This document shows positions 1 through 11,469 of a stretch of 64,000 bases of DNA, one piece after another. The notes beneath the pieces are model-generated. The model was not told where the DNA came from and made no database searches. It worked only from the letters and a program-made list of their open reading frames with translations. Origin of the DNA: Sambucus nigra (Eukaryota > Streptophyta > Magnoliopsida > Dipsacales > Adoxaceae); NCBI GenBank assembly GCA_949130495.1, contig OX422222.1:276324109-276388108 (forward strand), read 5' to 3'. Both the position numbers and the translations under genes were made by a program. Position 1 is the first letter of the stretch. The number at the start of each line of letters is the position of its first letter.

Positions 1-95
1 CAACCTAGTTAAGCTACTCTTCCTAACTAATTCATTTCACTCATCTTCTAAAAATCCTCATAAACCCAAGTACTAAGGACTAAACTTCTCTCCAT

Positions 96-200
96 TCCCA
101 ATATTGTGCTACGTTCGTGCGTGGGGTGTCTCGCGAAGCGAAACCCAAACAAGGAACCCCTCTGATACACTACTACATGACAATGTTGATCGTCGAGATC
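96..200 (-). repeat. Hairpin module, copy 1 (in D 3' LTR)
   Basis: Minus-strand copy of a roughly 100-bp module. The predicted stem-loop is at 115-144, followed in the same sense by the GTGCAATGTTG-like tail. The left stem arm here is CGCG rather than TGCG, so pairing is weaker. Function unknown. Confidence 0.7.
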
Positions 201-584
201 TATTAGGCCCTCAGTACATAACACATATTATAAAATCCCATAGGTATATATTGTTCTCACTAGAACCTATGATTCGTACTCATATAAATCCGGATATAAA
301 TCTACCGGAAGGAGAATATCACTTTATTCATTCTTTATAAAATATTCTAAGCTATCGCCTGAGCTTATACATTAGAATCTCTCACTTATGATTCATCCTT
401 ACATCATGAATAACTTTCACTAGTTATTTACACTATGCACGTTTTAGTTTTATTAACCTCGTATATAATATTCCCATCTTTAGATACGTATATCCCTATT
501 TTATTCCGAATTTTATACTCCCGAAAGATTTAGAATTTAACTTACATTCCATTCTTTATTGAGTCCGTATATATATGTTTCACA

Positions 585-587
<3 letters not shown>

Positions 588-645
<58 letters not shown>
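588..645. repeat. (AT)n microsatellite in D 3' LTR
   Basis: About 29 AT units. The matching tract in the D 5' LTR (51522-51558) is shorter, so it differs in length between the two LTRs. Confidence 0.95.
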
Positions 646-649
<4 letters not shown>

Positions 650-2884
650 ATATACTATACACATTAAGTATATCCATACTTATATATCACACACTATATA
701 AGTATAATAACCATCCCTCAGAGCTATAACTCAATGGATACAGTCTCTCAATGCTATCATCTTCCAGGGAATTACTCACACATCATCCTGGGTACCAGCG
801 GTCGGACTCTCACACCGACTTGGTAAAAACCAAATCACAACGTATGGGAAGCGGTCATAATTCCTCCCCGGAAATGAGAAAGAAACATACCCACCATGTC
901 TCACCCCTAATAAAAATCACACAATATAAAATGGACGCTATGACTTGGGGACTATACACTCCCTGCTCCTTAAGCCAGGGGCCTCACCCACATAGCGCAA
1001 CTTCCCATGATAACATTAGAGGGGGTATACTTCACATAAATATACCATTTACACACAGATATATTCATAATTATTTTATATATATACTCTAACAATTCCT
1101 GAATATATAGTATATATCTCTTCTCAATATATATGGCTATAATTGCCAAACTCTTATAGCATTAGCCAAAACCTCGAATGTTCCCATTAGTAATAGTATA
1201 TACGTATTTATACACTTAAAATACTAAATCCATAAGTATTCTCTTACATAAAATATAACTCAAACCTTACTGACTTTCGAGGATTATAATATAAACCTGA
1301 ATATACCAATTCATAATAATTAAATAAGTATACTAACTACTTATTTTAATCTCCATAGGTACCACATCACCTATAATAATAATTGTCAATAAAGACATAC
1401 CGGATAGTAGCTTGAACCTCTTTAGCCCATATATTAAACTCCATCCTACTCGCATTCTATAATTCACTCAAATGTACTTGGCCCATAGTTATTCTCTACG
1501 CATAAGTATATAAACACACTTGCCGAAGACTTTTCTCGAATGTTACCCATCCTAAACAATCATTTAAAAATATAGCCCGAATTTATTTCTACGAACCCAA
1601 GGTTTCTATTTTTTTCCCTCAAGTAATTTAGAAGTCCAAAAACTTTATTTAGGAACTCCTAATATTTATCTCCAAACAATTCTAGCCTTAATTTTTCTAA
1701 TTTCCGGTTTGATTTACGAGCTAACGATTTCAACCTCGGAACTGCTTCCTTAGAAAAATCATTAAAAAATAAAAAAGATCAGAAAAATACAGGTCGGCGC
1801 CCACGCGGACGTATAAAAAAGATCTAGAACTTTCATGTTTTGACCAAGAGCTGAATCAATTCGCTTCCTGACCGAATCGACCCCGCAAGTTGTTGCGTTA
1901 CTGTTCACCGTCTTCTCCAAATTACAAATCTCCATTAATGTACCTCCAAGATTTTTATCTTCTCTACCATCATCATCCAACCACAACCAACAATATATCC
2001 ACACATAAAAATGGTTCTAATAATCCTAGAACTAATAATCAACAACTAATTTCAACAAATTCTTAAGTTTCTCAAATTAGATATTAACCGGGTTTTACTC
2101 ATTCAAACTCCCGAAAATCCCGTTTTGATTCATGAAAACCCAACCCAAAAATCTTTATAGTTTTTACACACCAACTATAATATGAGAAATAAACACACTA
2201 AATCATAAAAGCAAGTTAAACACTTGCCTCGTGGATAAAATCCGACGACCCCGAGTCGAATCCCGCGGAACTTGACCGAAAGTCCCCTTCTTTCTTCTCT
2301 TCTCTTTCTTCTTCTTTCTTCTCTTCTTTTTCACTTCTATTTCTCTCTCATAGGGCTAAAATGTGGGAAAAATGAGGGTTCTCCCCTTATAAATCCCGAA
2401 ATTGGTTGTATACCCAATTGTAAAATGACTCGTGTACTCAATTGCGAGTCCCTACTAGTCCAAAAAGCCCCCGAAACCCAAACATTACTCCCGAGTACTT
2501 CATTTTGACTATTTTGGCCATTCCGAAACTAACCACACACTCGAAATCTCCATCCGATCCACTTAACTAAAATTAACTAATTAAACCCAACACATTTCAA
2601 TACGCGTGTTTTCCAATTAAAATATTATCCTTTATCGCTTTACCCAACCGCGACACGTAATTAAAAAAATAATTCTACTCATATTCTTAGTCTCGTAAGA
2701 AAATATAATCCATGTAAATATTAATCCGGCACTTGCAAACTAATATTTACTATTCACTTTATAATTCTCAATTATTAAATTTATACTTATAAATTCCAAA
2801 ATTACTATCCACAGTAATTTCCTCTAATTACCAAATTACGCCACTTACGTAGTTTAAATATCCATAAAAGTACGGGGTATTACA

Positions 2885-2899
2885 TTCTCTCCCCCTTAC
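2885..2899 (-). other. Polypurine tract of element D
   Basis: Minus strand reads GTAAGGGGGAGAGAA immediately before the LTR start TGTAATACC, the expected plus-strand primer site. Next to it is the decayed end of a Del/Tekay-type pol tail. Confidence 0.8.
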
Positions 2900-3764
2900 A
2901 ACGAAATTTCATCCCCGAAATTCGGATACGACCGGTACTACTAATCTTAGGATCGCTAATCGCACTTTATTCTAGTTCACACAAGTCGAAAGGTACTAAG
3001 ACAAATGGTACCCTACCATATGCTCATTCACGGTACCCACATCTATCAATATTTATACTTCAACGCATTAGCTTAACATCAAGCTTATCTAAGTCTCCAT
3101 ATGCTACAACACGACCTCGGTCGTAAGGTTGACTCTAATAACGTCATATCGCACCTATCATTTTTATTACCGCATATGAAGAAAATGAGTCTATACTTGA
3201 CGCTCTAACTTATTAATCCCATCGGAGATCCGTTACTAGGCGTCCACTCATCTATATCAGGATATCTAATTTAATTACACTAACGTTTAACTACTTCCGT
3301 CAGTCTCATCGCTTAGCTTGGGCGTGCTACCTCTTATTGCACCTATATAATTGGATTCTTACACACCCCATACAACATTCCATCCGACAAACTCCAATCT
3401 CATTTATAACTTCCCCAAAGCATATTCTTCATCTTTATATACTACGCCCTTTCCATTTCGGGCGGTATATAAAATCAACTTACCAAGGTGTCCACACACC
3501 CTTTAATCCGTGCTTATCATCACACTATTGCAAACATCAAAGATGTAACACTCTCTCTAAAAATAGGCCTCACTTTATTTTTGGCCTGGTGATAACACCT
3601 TGGCATTCCTAACCCGAATAATTCAAAATTCAGTTCTTCCTATATCTGCACCACTTGCCTTACTAACCTTATCTCTTAATAGTCCTAAGATCGGTCTGTT
3701 TTGGTACACACAAAAAATGAGTACAATCCTAACTATATCCCTAGTGCCCAAGACCTCTCTCACC

Positions 3765-3870
3765 TTCTGACATTTTCTCGGTTTCATGCGTGGGACGTCT
3801 CGCAAAGGAAAATCCAAACAAGGAACCGTCCCGTTACACTACTTCCTCGCATCGTCGGTCATCGAGATAT
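3765..3870 (-). repeat. Hairpin module, copy 2 (D interior)
   Basis: Stem-loop at 3782-3811. The loop keeps GACGTC. This copy lies in an internal region, not an LTR, yet has the same sense as its host element. Confidence 0.7.
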
Positions 3871-4018
3871 AATGGCCTAAGGCACACCATCGGGACGTTC
3901 TAAATCCTTCCTCATAATCGTATTAACGCATTTCTACCTCTATGTCCTTCCATTTCAGCGAAATGGAAAGTCTAACTAATCGAGGCGTCTACTCTCTGCA
4001 AAAGTTCTACGAACATTA

Positions 4019-4023
4019 TACCC
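4019..4023. repeat. Target-site duplication of A, left (TACCC)
   Basis: Adjacent to TGTAATACC at 4024. The partner copy at 38435-38439 directly follows the LTR end CACA. Confidence 0.8.
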
Positions 4024-5111
4024 TGTAATACCCCGAGATTTTTGGGATAATAATTTGTTTATTTTGGGAGAAATAAATATTATTTTATTCGGAGAATAAT
4101 TATTTTGGCACTTGAGGTCAAAATTTGAAGTTGTTAGAAAGTGATTTGAATGATGATTCTGAGGGAGCGGTTGATTCCAAAAGGGTCGAGATAGTCAAAA
4201 TGACTGTACTTGGGGCTTATTTTGGTTCCGAAATATTTTAAGTTCGTTTGGCTCGAATTAAAGTTATCGAGTCATTTAAAGTGTGTATTATCATTTAAAG
4301 TGGTGTATTTTGGATTCAAGGCTTAAAAGCCTACGGGAGAAGCCTTTCTCATTTAGAGAAAAGAGAATGCCCTAGAAAGAGAGAGAGAAGAAGAAAGAAG
4401 AAGAGAAAGAGAAGAGAAAGAGGAGAAAAGCTTGGGATTTTCGACCATTACGCGATTTCGAGGACGAATCAGACTCTACAAATTTGAGGCAAGTGATAAA
4501 ACTTGCTAAATAATTGTTGTGTATCATTTATTTCATGAATTGTGGACAAAAATTATGGATTTTGGGTTTAAAATGTTAAAACCTAGATTTTGGGTAAAAT
4601 CTTAGATTTATTGCGTATATAATGGATTTCAGGGTTTAAATTAGTTGAGTGTGTTATTTGATGAGTTTTAATTCTATATAATATGTTTAGGTTGAAGAAA
4701 AATGGTTGGAAGATGATAAAAATGAATGTTGGACTTTGGAGAAGAAGGTGAATAGTGACACAACATAAATTCCGAAACGATTCGTCTAGGAAGAGAATCG
4801 ATTCGTCTCTTGGTCAAAAAATGAAATTTGTAGATCTTTTCGATACGATCGCGTGGACGCCGACTGCATATTTTTCTGATTTTTTTTGGATTTATAATGA
4901 TTTTTCTACGGAAAGATGTCCGAGATTGAAATCGTTAGTCAGAAATTAAGGTTAGAATTATTGGGAGATAAATATTAGGGGTTCCCAAATAGAGTGTTAG
5001 GACCTCTAAAGGACTCGAGGAGATATGAAAACTTTGGGTTCATAGAAATAAATTCGAGTTATAATTTAAATGGAGGTTTGGATTTTTGGAGAAAAAAATA
5101 CCATTTTCGTA

Positions 5112-5290
5112 GCTGCTGAACAGGCCGAATCGATTCAGCCCCAATCCGAATCGATTCGGAATGTTCCAGCTTGACAGGTCTGAATGACCGAATCGATTCA
5201 GACCCAAGCCGATTCAATTCATCCTGAGACAGTAGCCCAAGTCTTTTGACCCGAATCGATTCGTATTGGGACCGAATCGATTTGAAAACA
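5112..5290. repeat. Palindrome cluster (GAATCGATTC type) in A 5' LTR
   Basis: About six sites matching or nearly matching CCGAATCGATTCGG, each self-complementary, spread over 180 bp starting 1.09 kb into the LTR. Both strands give short frames with repeated Glu-Ser-Ile-Arg, which is a by-product of the repeat. Confidence 0.85.
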
Positions 5291-5724
5291 GGGAAGATTT
5301 GGGGATGTTTTTCTAGGGTGAGTTTCATCCCGCTTCGTTTAAGTTTATCGACTGGGAATCTCTATATGATTTATGAGGAGTATGTTTTGGAGACTTTTAG
5401 GAAGTTTTCCCTTATAATAAATTGTTGGGGTCCTATGGACTTATTTTGAGAAAATATCCTTAATGTAAATAGAATTGAAAGATGCTTCATACAAATAGAA
5501 GTGAGGTGTGAATTTCAAGTAAGAAATAGTATAGTGTATACTAAGTGGGGAAGTTATGTGAGATATTGACGAATAGTACATTGAGAGTAAAATATACTAA
5601 TAAATGATATTATTTCATTTACGCCTAAGAGCGTAATAAGAGTACGTAAATAGTGTGATATATATACCTTGTTTGATGGTATACGTTTATATGATGTATG
5701 TATATCTTGTGTGAATGATATATA

Positions 5725-6055
5725 TATATATATGAAGCATACCCCCTCTATGCTATCATGGGAAGTTGCACGATGTGGGTGAGGCCCCTGACTTGAGGAG
5801 CAGGGCGCGTATAGTCCCCAGGTCATAGCGCCCATTTATTATTGTGTGATTTTTATTAGGGGTGAGACGTGATGGGTATGTTTCGTCTCATTTTTAGGGA
5901 GGAACTATGACTGCTTCCCGTACGTTGTGATATGTTTTTTGCCAAGGCGTTGTGAGATTCCGACTGTTGGTACCCAGGATGATATGTGAGTGATTTCCTG
6001 GTAGATGATAGCATTGAGAACCCGCGTCCTCGAGTTATAGCTCATTGGGATGGTT
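5725..6055 (+). repeat. Central LTR block shared by families A, C and D
   Basis: The reverse complement of this stretch aligns with 720-1040 of D (same sense relative to each element) and more weakly with 42060-42360 of C. Other copies are at 36530-36850, 51610-51945 and 49040-49345. It is the best conserved stretch between otherwise diverged LTRs. Function unknown. Confidence 0.65.
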
Positions 6056-6275
6056 ATTATTATACTTATGTGAATAGTATATTAATTGTATATGATTATG
6101 TGATATCATATTTGTCTCTAGAGTAAAGAGACATAAGAAGATTGCTTGAATCTCATTCCGGGAGATTTTAACCGGACTTAAATTGTGATGAATCAATTAT
6201 GAGAAAATGAAGAGTAGTTAATTATATGAGTATATATAGTACTTTGGGTATCGAGGGCATAATGGAACTCAAAAA

Positions 6276-6730
6276 CCGACATTGTCAAGGAGTAGTGTAT
6301 CGGGGGGTGTGGGGTTCCTTGTTTTGATTTCGCTTGCTAGACGTCCCACGCACAAAATGCAGTGTAATGTTGGGAGTGAGGAAAAGTTAGTCCTTAGTGA
6401 TTATATTATATAGTAGTATATCTCGACGATCGACAATGCCAAGGAGTAGTGTATTGGGGGGGGGGGGGGGTTCCTTATTTGGATTTCGCTTGCGAGGCGT
6501 CCCACGTACGAAACACCGTGCACTGTTGAGAATTGAGAATAATAAATTAATTAGTAATAAGAATTTGGGTTATATGCGCCATGCATTAAGGACGGACTGA
6601 ATCTTGATAATCAATACTGCTAAGGAGTAGTGTATCGGGGGGGGGGGGGGGTTCCTTATTTGGATTTCGCTTGCGAGACGTCCCACGCACAAAACGCAAT
6701 GCAGTATCGAGAATTGGGAGAAGTTTAGTC
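6276..6730 (+). repeat. Three tandem hairpin modules, copies 3-5 (A 5' LTR)
   Basis: Stem-loops at 6327-6357, 6484-6513 and 6665-6694, spaced 157 and 181 bp. Each unit reads: GTCAAGGAGTAGTGTAT, a G run (up to 15), TTCCTTGTTTGGATTTCG, loop, CGCACGAAAC, then AATTGGGAG-like DNA. The same triplet is at 37070-37515 in the 3' LTR. Confidence 0.85.
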
Positions 6731-6752
6731 CTTAACACTCAGATGCTAATAA

Positions 6753-6787
<35 letters not shown>

Positions 6788-6789
<2 letters not shown>

Positions 6790-7195
6790 CGGTGACAATT
6801 ATTATGCAACACAAATAGATAAGAGAAACGCAATCACCAAGTAAGAATAAGGAATGCAAAATGACAATCACACAACAAAGGATGTACGTGGTTCAGCAAA
6901 GATGCCTACATCCATGGTGGTGCAGTCAATATTATTGCTATGTTCTTCGGAGAGTGATTATAGAGAATACAATGTGTCCCTTGCCCCGGACTTAGGGTTT
7001 ATTATATACATGTTTATTTCAGTAAGTGGGGGTGTTGGACTCCTCCACGTCTTCCATCTCTTCCGAGAACCTTTCTTAATGGGAACATGGGAAGAGACTA
7101 AATCATAATCGGTTAAGACATGGAGGGTCTGGACTTTGGGCCGCCATAAATGGGGTACTCGTGCAGGCCCATAATTCTAATTTCGGGTACCCACA
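6788..7195 (-). repeat. Element F 3' LTR
   Basis: Aligns with 17087-17485 over its whole length with scattered substitutions and a small indel near 7045-7060. On the minus strand it begins TGTGGGTACCCG and ends ATTGTCACC. Confidence 0.9.
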
Positions 7196-7210
7196 ATTTC
7201 CCCTAAGTTT
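7196..7210 (-). other. Polypurine tract of element F
   Basis: Minus strand reads AACTTAGGGGAAAT directly before the LTR start TGTGGGTACC. Confidence 0.75.
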
Positions 7211-7585
7211 TTTGGGCCATGCTTGGGCTCAATAAATTTAAATGATTTGTCATAATGGCTCCTTTGTACATCGTGCAACTTTTCCCAAAGTTTGAGGACC
7301 GATTCTGGAGGCACCCGCGTCGTGGCCTGTGCACTATGATTAACAACACTTAAAGGTTTTCTAGAGCAGCCATTTTTCGACCGTCGTTTCAACCTTCTCA
7401 GTATTCTTCCATTTCTTGTGAGCTCTAGAGATTCACATTCTCTTCTCTCAGCCTCCATTCTTATCGCTTCCTTGTTATTTAGGCTCACGATTCTTCATCG
7501 TTCGAGTCGAACTTTCATCTTGTAAGTCTCATGTGCCTTCTCTTTGTATTTTCTCTTTGAATTTGTAGTTTTCTAGGGTTTCCCA
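7211..7585 (+). other. Leader of antisense gene 1 in F (no coding)
   Basis: Between the F LTR and the antisense start codon. A GTAAGT at 7522 and a TTTGTAG ending at 7568 could bound a 47-nt leader intron, but that is short for a plant intron. No clear TATA box is visible. Confidence 0.4.
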
Positions 7586-8099
7586 ATGGCAAAGATTGGT
7601 AATAGGTCGGTGTCTGAGTTAAGGAAGTTTTATAACATCCCAGAGTGGGTAGAGATTGAGTGTGTTCCTCCCCCTAGAAATGTTAGAGACATAGAGGGTG
7701 CCCATTGGATCGATGTTTTGATGCTTTCCCAAGGGGGACTTACTTTTCCTCCCAACGAACTGTTCTTGCACTTCTTTGGTTACTTCAATATTGTTCCTGC
7801 ACAGTGTTTGCCCAATGTGTGGAAGATAATTAGTGGCATCCATAGAATCAATCAGTTATATGGTACCAAGTTAGGGCTTGCCGAGGTCTGTTTTTGTTAC
7901 TCTTTTTCTCGAACAAGTTCTGGTGTTCTCTATCTCAAAGCCAGGAGCCCTGACAGGGTATTAGTAGTAAACCTACCTGATTCCCATAAGGACTATTGGC
8001 AAGAGGGTTTCCTTGCTAGAAACTGGAAGTTTTCTCCCTAGTCTGAAAGGTCGAGGTTTTATAGGTTCTCTGTTCCCTTTTATGGGGAAGAATACATAG

Positions 8100-8171
8100 G
8101 TAGACTTTGCTCTGTTCTTTCAGTTTTTGTTGATTTGTGATCTTTCTAATTTTTCTCTATTTTTTCTTCAG
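8100..8171 (+). other. Predicted intron 1 of F antisense gene 1
   Basis: Starts GTAGAC and ends TTCTTCAG after a T-rich tract, 72 nt. The junction falls after the LVVNLPDS region and before a basic segment. The B homologue has a 79-nt intron at the same place (34585-34663). Confidence 0.65.
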
Positions 8172-9000
8172 CGAGGTCGAAGAACTTGAAACCTGCTCTC
8201 AGTGAGGTTCGTCTCTCTGAATTGGTCAAGGCCTAGAATATCAGGGAGCCCTTAGCTGATGGCGAGCATCCCCGATCCGTTGCTTTTTTGCTCGAATATA
8301 AGAACGTTGGTTCTAGTTTTATAGCGAGGTCGGTAGACAGTATCCCTGAGTTTGATACCTCTGAAGAGACTGCTGTTGATCCTATTCAGTTGGACGAGGA
8401 GGAGAGCAGTTCTGAGGGTGATATCGCAGGTGGTGCTGAAGGTAACTTTGGTGAAGGGAGCTCCGGTGGTAGTAGCTCTTCTGATTCGGAGGAAGTTTTT
8501 GAAGCTCGAGAATCTTCGAGCACATCCAGTAGTTCAAGCGAGGAGATGGTTCCTCCAAGGAAAAACTTGATTCGGGATGATGATGACGACGATCACATGC
8601 TCCTCGCTCAGAGGTCAAAGAAGAAGAAGTCTAGTACTGGGGTTGTAGCTACTGGCTCTCGGTATTCTACTCAAGAGCAAGAGAGGAAGAGGAAAGAGGA
8701 AGAGCAGATGAGAGAGAGGGAGAGAAAAAAGGAGGAAAGAAAGAAGATGGAGGAGAAGAGGAGGATAGAGGAGAGGAGGAGAATGGAGAAGGAGAAAGAG
8801 GAAGAGAGGAGAAATATGGAGTCAAGGATGAAGGCTGGGCAAGCCTAGTCCCGATGTCTGCTTTGCCCGAGGGAGCCTCAATTACCGTTTCCCCTCAACT
8901 GGCTCCTGCGCTGCTCGAGAGGGCAGTTCTTCCAACAGATCGCCAGAGGGCGCTGGGGTCTGATCAATTAGCCCTACAAGATAGCCAGAGGCTAGCCCTG

Positions 9001-9078
9001 GTAAGATCTTTTCCATTTTCTAATGCTTAACAAGTTTTGGCTGTTTCTCCTTCCAGATCTCTTCTTTGTTTTTAGCAG
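9001..9078 (+). other. Predicted intron 2 of F antisense gene 1
   Basis: Starts GTAAGATC and ends TTTTAGCAG, 78 nt. The next exon opens with a VTDFVVLYRSRDEL-like stretch. The B homologue has a 72-nt intron at the same place (33831-33902). Confidence 0.7.
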
Positions 9079-9934
9079 TTTGTGACTGACTTCGTCGTGC
9101 TCTATCGCTCTCGTGACGAGCTGGTGAGAAGGAATGGCGAGCTGGAGCAACAGAGGGCTACTTTGGATGTGAGGGGTACTCAATTGGAGGCTGATTTAAA
9201 AACTGCTGACGTCGCCCGAGTTTCCTCTCACCTGGCCCTCGTCAATTCTAATCGAGAGAGGGATGCGATGATTAAGGAGCTGAACGAGCTGAGGTAGGCC
9301 TATGACCTGGTCTGCTCGAGCAAGATGGCTATCATAGAGGAGAATAAGGTGCTGACCGAGTAGTTAAAGGAGAAAGAGTCCCAGGCAGCTACCATCAAGG
9401 AGGATTCACACAACTCTGGGTGGACTGCTGCATATGAAGACACTGAGGTTCAGATAGGCTACATCAGCCGTATGAACTTCAAGAAGGGTTGGAACAAGGC
9501 CCTCTTAGCTGCTGGTGTTGATGCTGACTCTCTTTTGTTCGACGAGCATGACCCGGGCTCGAAGCCGACTGTGGATGAAGAAGCCCCTGCCCCTGCTATA
9601 GAAGGCGTTGAGCCTGTCTCTCAGACGTTGCCTACCAAGGTCCTTCCTGCTCAGGTGACAGAGGTTTCCCCTGCTGAGGGGGGTACTTCTACTGTCACTC
9701 ACAAGGGGAAACAGCGAGCTACCTCTGGGAAGCCTGAGGTTGCTAATTAGTTATCATCTAGGGTTACTTTTTGTATCTTTGTTTGTAACTTTTCTTTTTA
9801 CCACTCGATGTACTTTAACCCTTATCAATGAAAAGGTTTCTTTTTCCCAGTGCACTGATTTGTCTTTCTTTTTGATGCCCTCTTATGTCTTATAGTTGAT
9901 TGATGTAGAAGAGTATATTCCCACCACATCTTAA

Positions 9935-10809
9935 TTGGGAAGGACTCTTGGTCCCAATGCAAGTCCTCAGGTTCGCCAGACCTTTATTAGGCTTTGTAAA
10001 TCTCTTAGGTTAAAGAATCAAAAGTATAAGTATCAGTCTGTGCTTAGGGCCAAGTTAAAGGACAGGCTTCAGGAGATGGAAGAGGTTGGTGCTTCAGTGC
10101 AAGAAGAGGTGAATGCACTGAGAATAAAGCTTCTCGATGCTTCTGAGATCAACTAGGTTAGGGAAATGCTTCAGCAAGAAAATGAAGCTTTAAGGAAAGA
10201 GGTCTCGCATCTTAGGGAGCATGCGCAGAGCACCGCTCCTGCAGTATTGCGAGGCTCTTCATCGTCGCGAGCTAGGGCTGGCTCGAGCGATGTTCCTCCT
10301 GTGATGCGAGGTTCTACTATTCCATCTGTTCCGTGAGCTGGTAGGAGCACCAGGAGTTCAGATAGGGAAATGGAAGAGCTTCGCGGTGATGTCCAGTGAG
10401 CATATGTGATCGCTGCTAGGCTTCAAAGGGATGTTACTCGGCTGCGGCACCTATTTAAAAAAGGACCTCGACGAGTATGGGCCGACGATTATGACCAGGG
10501 TTGGATAGATGCTTCGATGAGGCTGATAGCATTTGAAGAGCTTATCTTCATCAGGGGGTGGTTGAGTGCTTTGAAGGAGATGCAAGTTCCAAGGAACTCA
10601 ATGCTCTGGTATCGCCATGAAATATCTCCTTCCACTCGGATGCCCAATCCCTTCCAGAGAGATGATCAGTGGATACCCATCGATGCCATCCCTAGGCAGC
10701 TATTGGAGTTGGATGCTAACTAAGTCGAGGAAGAGTTAGTTTCTGCTCCCGATGATGGTCGAAGAGTTCAAGTGGCTGATTATATCGTTCATAGGCCTCA
10801 CCCCCACTG
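9935..10809 (+). pseudogene. Antisense gene 2 of element F: coiled-coil protein with WIP signature
   Basis: Second gene on the strand opposite to gag-pol, 185 bp after gene 1. One frame runs through 9935-10809 but is broken by stops near 10154, 10336, 10398 and 10721. The N-terminal half is a heptad-rich coiled coil (many Leu, Glu, Lys), followed by a Ser/Arg-rich linker. The C-terminal part has YDQGWIDASMRL, RGWLSALKEMQ and a QWIPIDAIPRQLLEL block. A protein with the same order is encoded antisense in element B (28423-32834). I recognise no named family. The start is uncertain because no ATG opens the frame. Confidence 0.65.
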
Positions 10810-11469
10810 AGATTTTGCCAGTAGTTACTCTGTGTATTTTGTATTAAAGTGATGTTATGTCAATGTTTTGGGCGAGCTCCCCGACTAAACATGTATTGTA
10901 CTTGTTGTAAATATGGCGAATTTATATAAAGTTTATGTTTTGGGCTAATTTAGCCGACTAAACAAGTGTATTATATTCTCCATATTCTCTCTCCTGTATG
11001 ATCTCTAAATTTGTATTATTACGTAAGTGTCCTTCCAGTCTAGTATACTATCGAGATACTATTGTGCACCACTTTACCTTTAAGGTCGTGTCGTCACACT
11101 CCCTTAGGCCTAAGTGTGTAAATTGGCGAGGACACACCTGGTGTTGGATGCTCTATCCGATCAGGATTTTATTCAACCAAAGATGGTTTGGCGACCAGTT
11201 TTAATTTGGCTATATTGCCTAAGGATCTCCTGTAGGGCTTCATATATTGCCAGGGGCAATGCTAAGAGGTCTTTTGTGTTTCATAACAAAAGCCTGAGGA
11301 GGGTGATTTCCCTGCTATGGTGTAATGATCAATGTGCCTGTCATTTAGAAAAAGGTGTGTGATAAAGCTTATATAACTGTTACTCATTAGAACGCAACCG
11401 TTAAACAACTTTCATTAGTGATAAGGAAAATGAACTACTAGTTCCATAACAAAAGCATAAAAGAAGAAT
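10810..11469. other. Spacer between antisense genes and pol end in F
   Basis: AT-rich, no supported gene. A TTTTGGGC...CCGACTAAACA segment occurs twice about 72 bp apart (near 10867 and 10939). It probably holds the 3' ends of both the sense and the antisense transcripts. Confidence 0.5.

Larger units (their letters stand above)
1..2884 (-). repeat. Element D 3' LTR (truncated by window edge)
   Basis: Matches 41008-41104 followed by 51037-53775 along its length, so about 0.66 kb of this LTR lies before position 1. Read on the minus strand it starts TGTAATACCCCG at 2884. It holds one copy of the hairpin module (96-200), an (AT)n tract, a central block shared with other LTRs (720-1040) and a short palindrome cluster (1853-1896). 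No gene is supported; the short frames here are chance. Confidence 0.88.
2885..4023 (-). other. Element D internal region, 3' part (degenerate, no gene)
   Basis: No frame with gag, RT or integrase motifs. The stretch 3740-3870 matches 45780-45915 of element C's interior and includes one hairpin module. The right end, 4019-4023, is the TACCC target site of element A. D sequence resumes at 38440. Confidence 0.7.
4024..6787 (+). repeat. Element A 5' LTR, first segment
   Basis: Starts TGTAATACCCCG and aligns with 20670-21979 followed by 36107-37600. It contains a GA-rich tract near 4375-4430, the palindrome cluster (5112-5290), the central block shared with C and D (5725-6055) and three tandem hairpin modules (6276-6730). 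It ends in a TA microsatellite where F inserted. No gene is supported. Confidence 0.88.
7586..9750 (+). pseudogene. Antisense gene 1 of element F: three-exon extra ORF, Transposase_28-like
   Basis: Runs opposite to F's gag-pol. Proposed exons are 7586-8099, 8172-9000 and 9079-9750, with introns of 72 nt (8100-8171, GT...TTCAG) and 78 nt (9001-9078, GTAAG...AGCAG). Splicing keeps the frame across both junctions. Exon 1 encodes a domain resembling the plant 'putative gypsy type transposon' family (Pfam Transposase_28): a GLTFPPNELFLHFF stretch, then YGTKLGLAEV and LVVNLPDSHKDYW. Exon 2 is Ser/Asp/Glu-rich, then Lys/Glu/Arg-rich coiled-coil. Exon 3 is coiled-coil ending in a FKKGWNKALLAAG motif and an acidic Pro-rich tail. 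In-frame stops at 8039 and about 8234, one frameshift near 8840 and two stops near 9297 and 9361 make this a pseudogene. Element B has the same layout. Molecular role unknown. Confidence 0.75.

Noticed and set aside
5059..5328. 89-codon frame with repeated Glu-Ser-Ile-Arg
   Set aside because: Caused by the GAATCGATTC palindromes; it also appears at 21676-21948 and in C with different flanks.
7522..7568. Leader intron of F antisense gene 1
   Set aside because: 47 nt is below the usual minimum for plant introns and B has no clear counterpart, so it is not counted among the introns.
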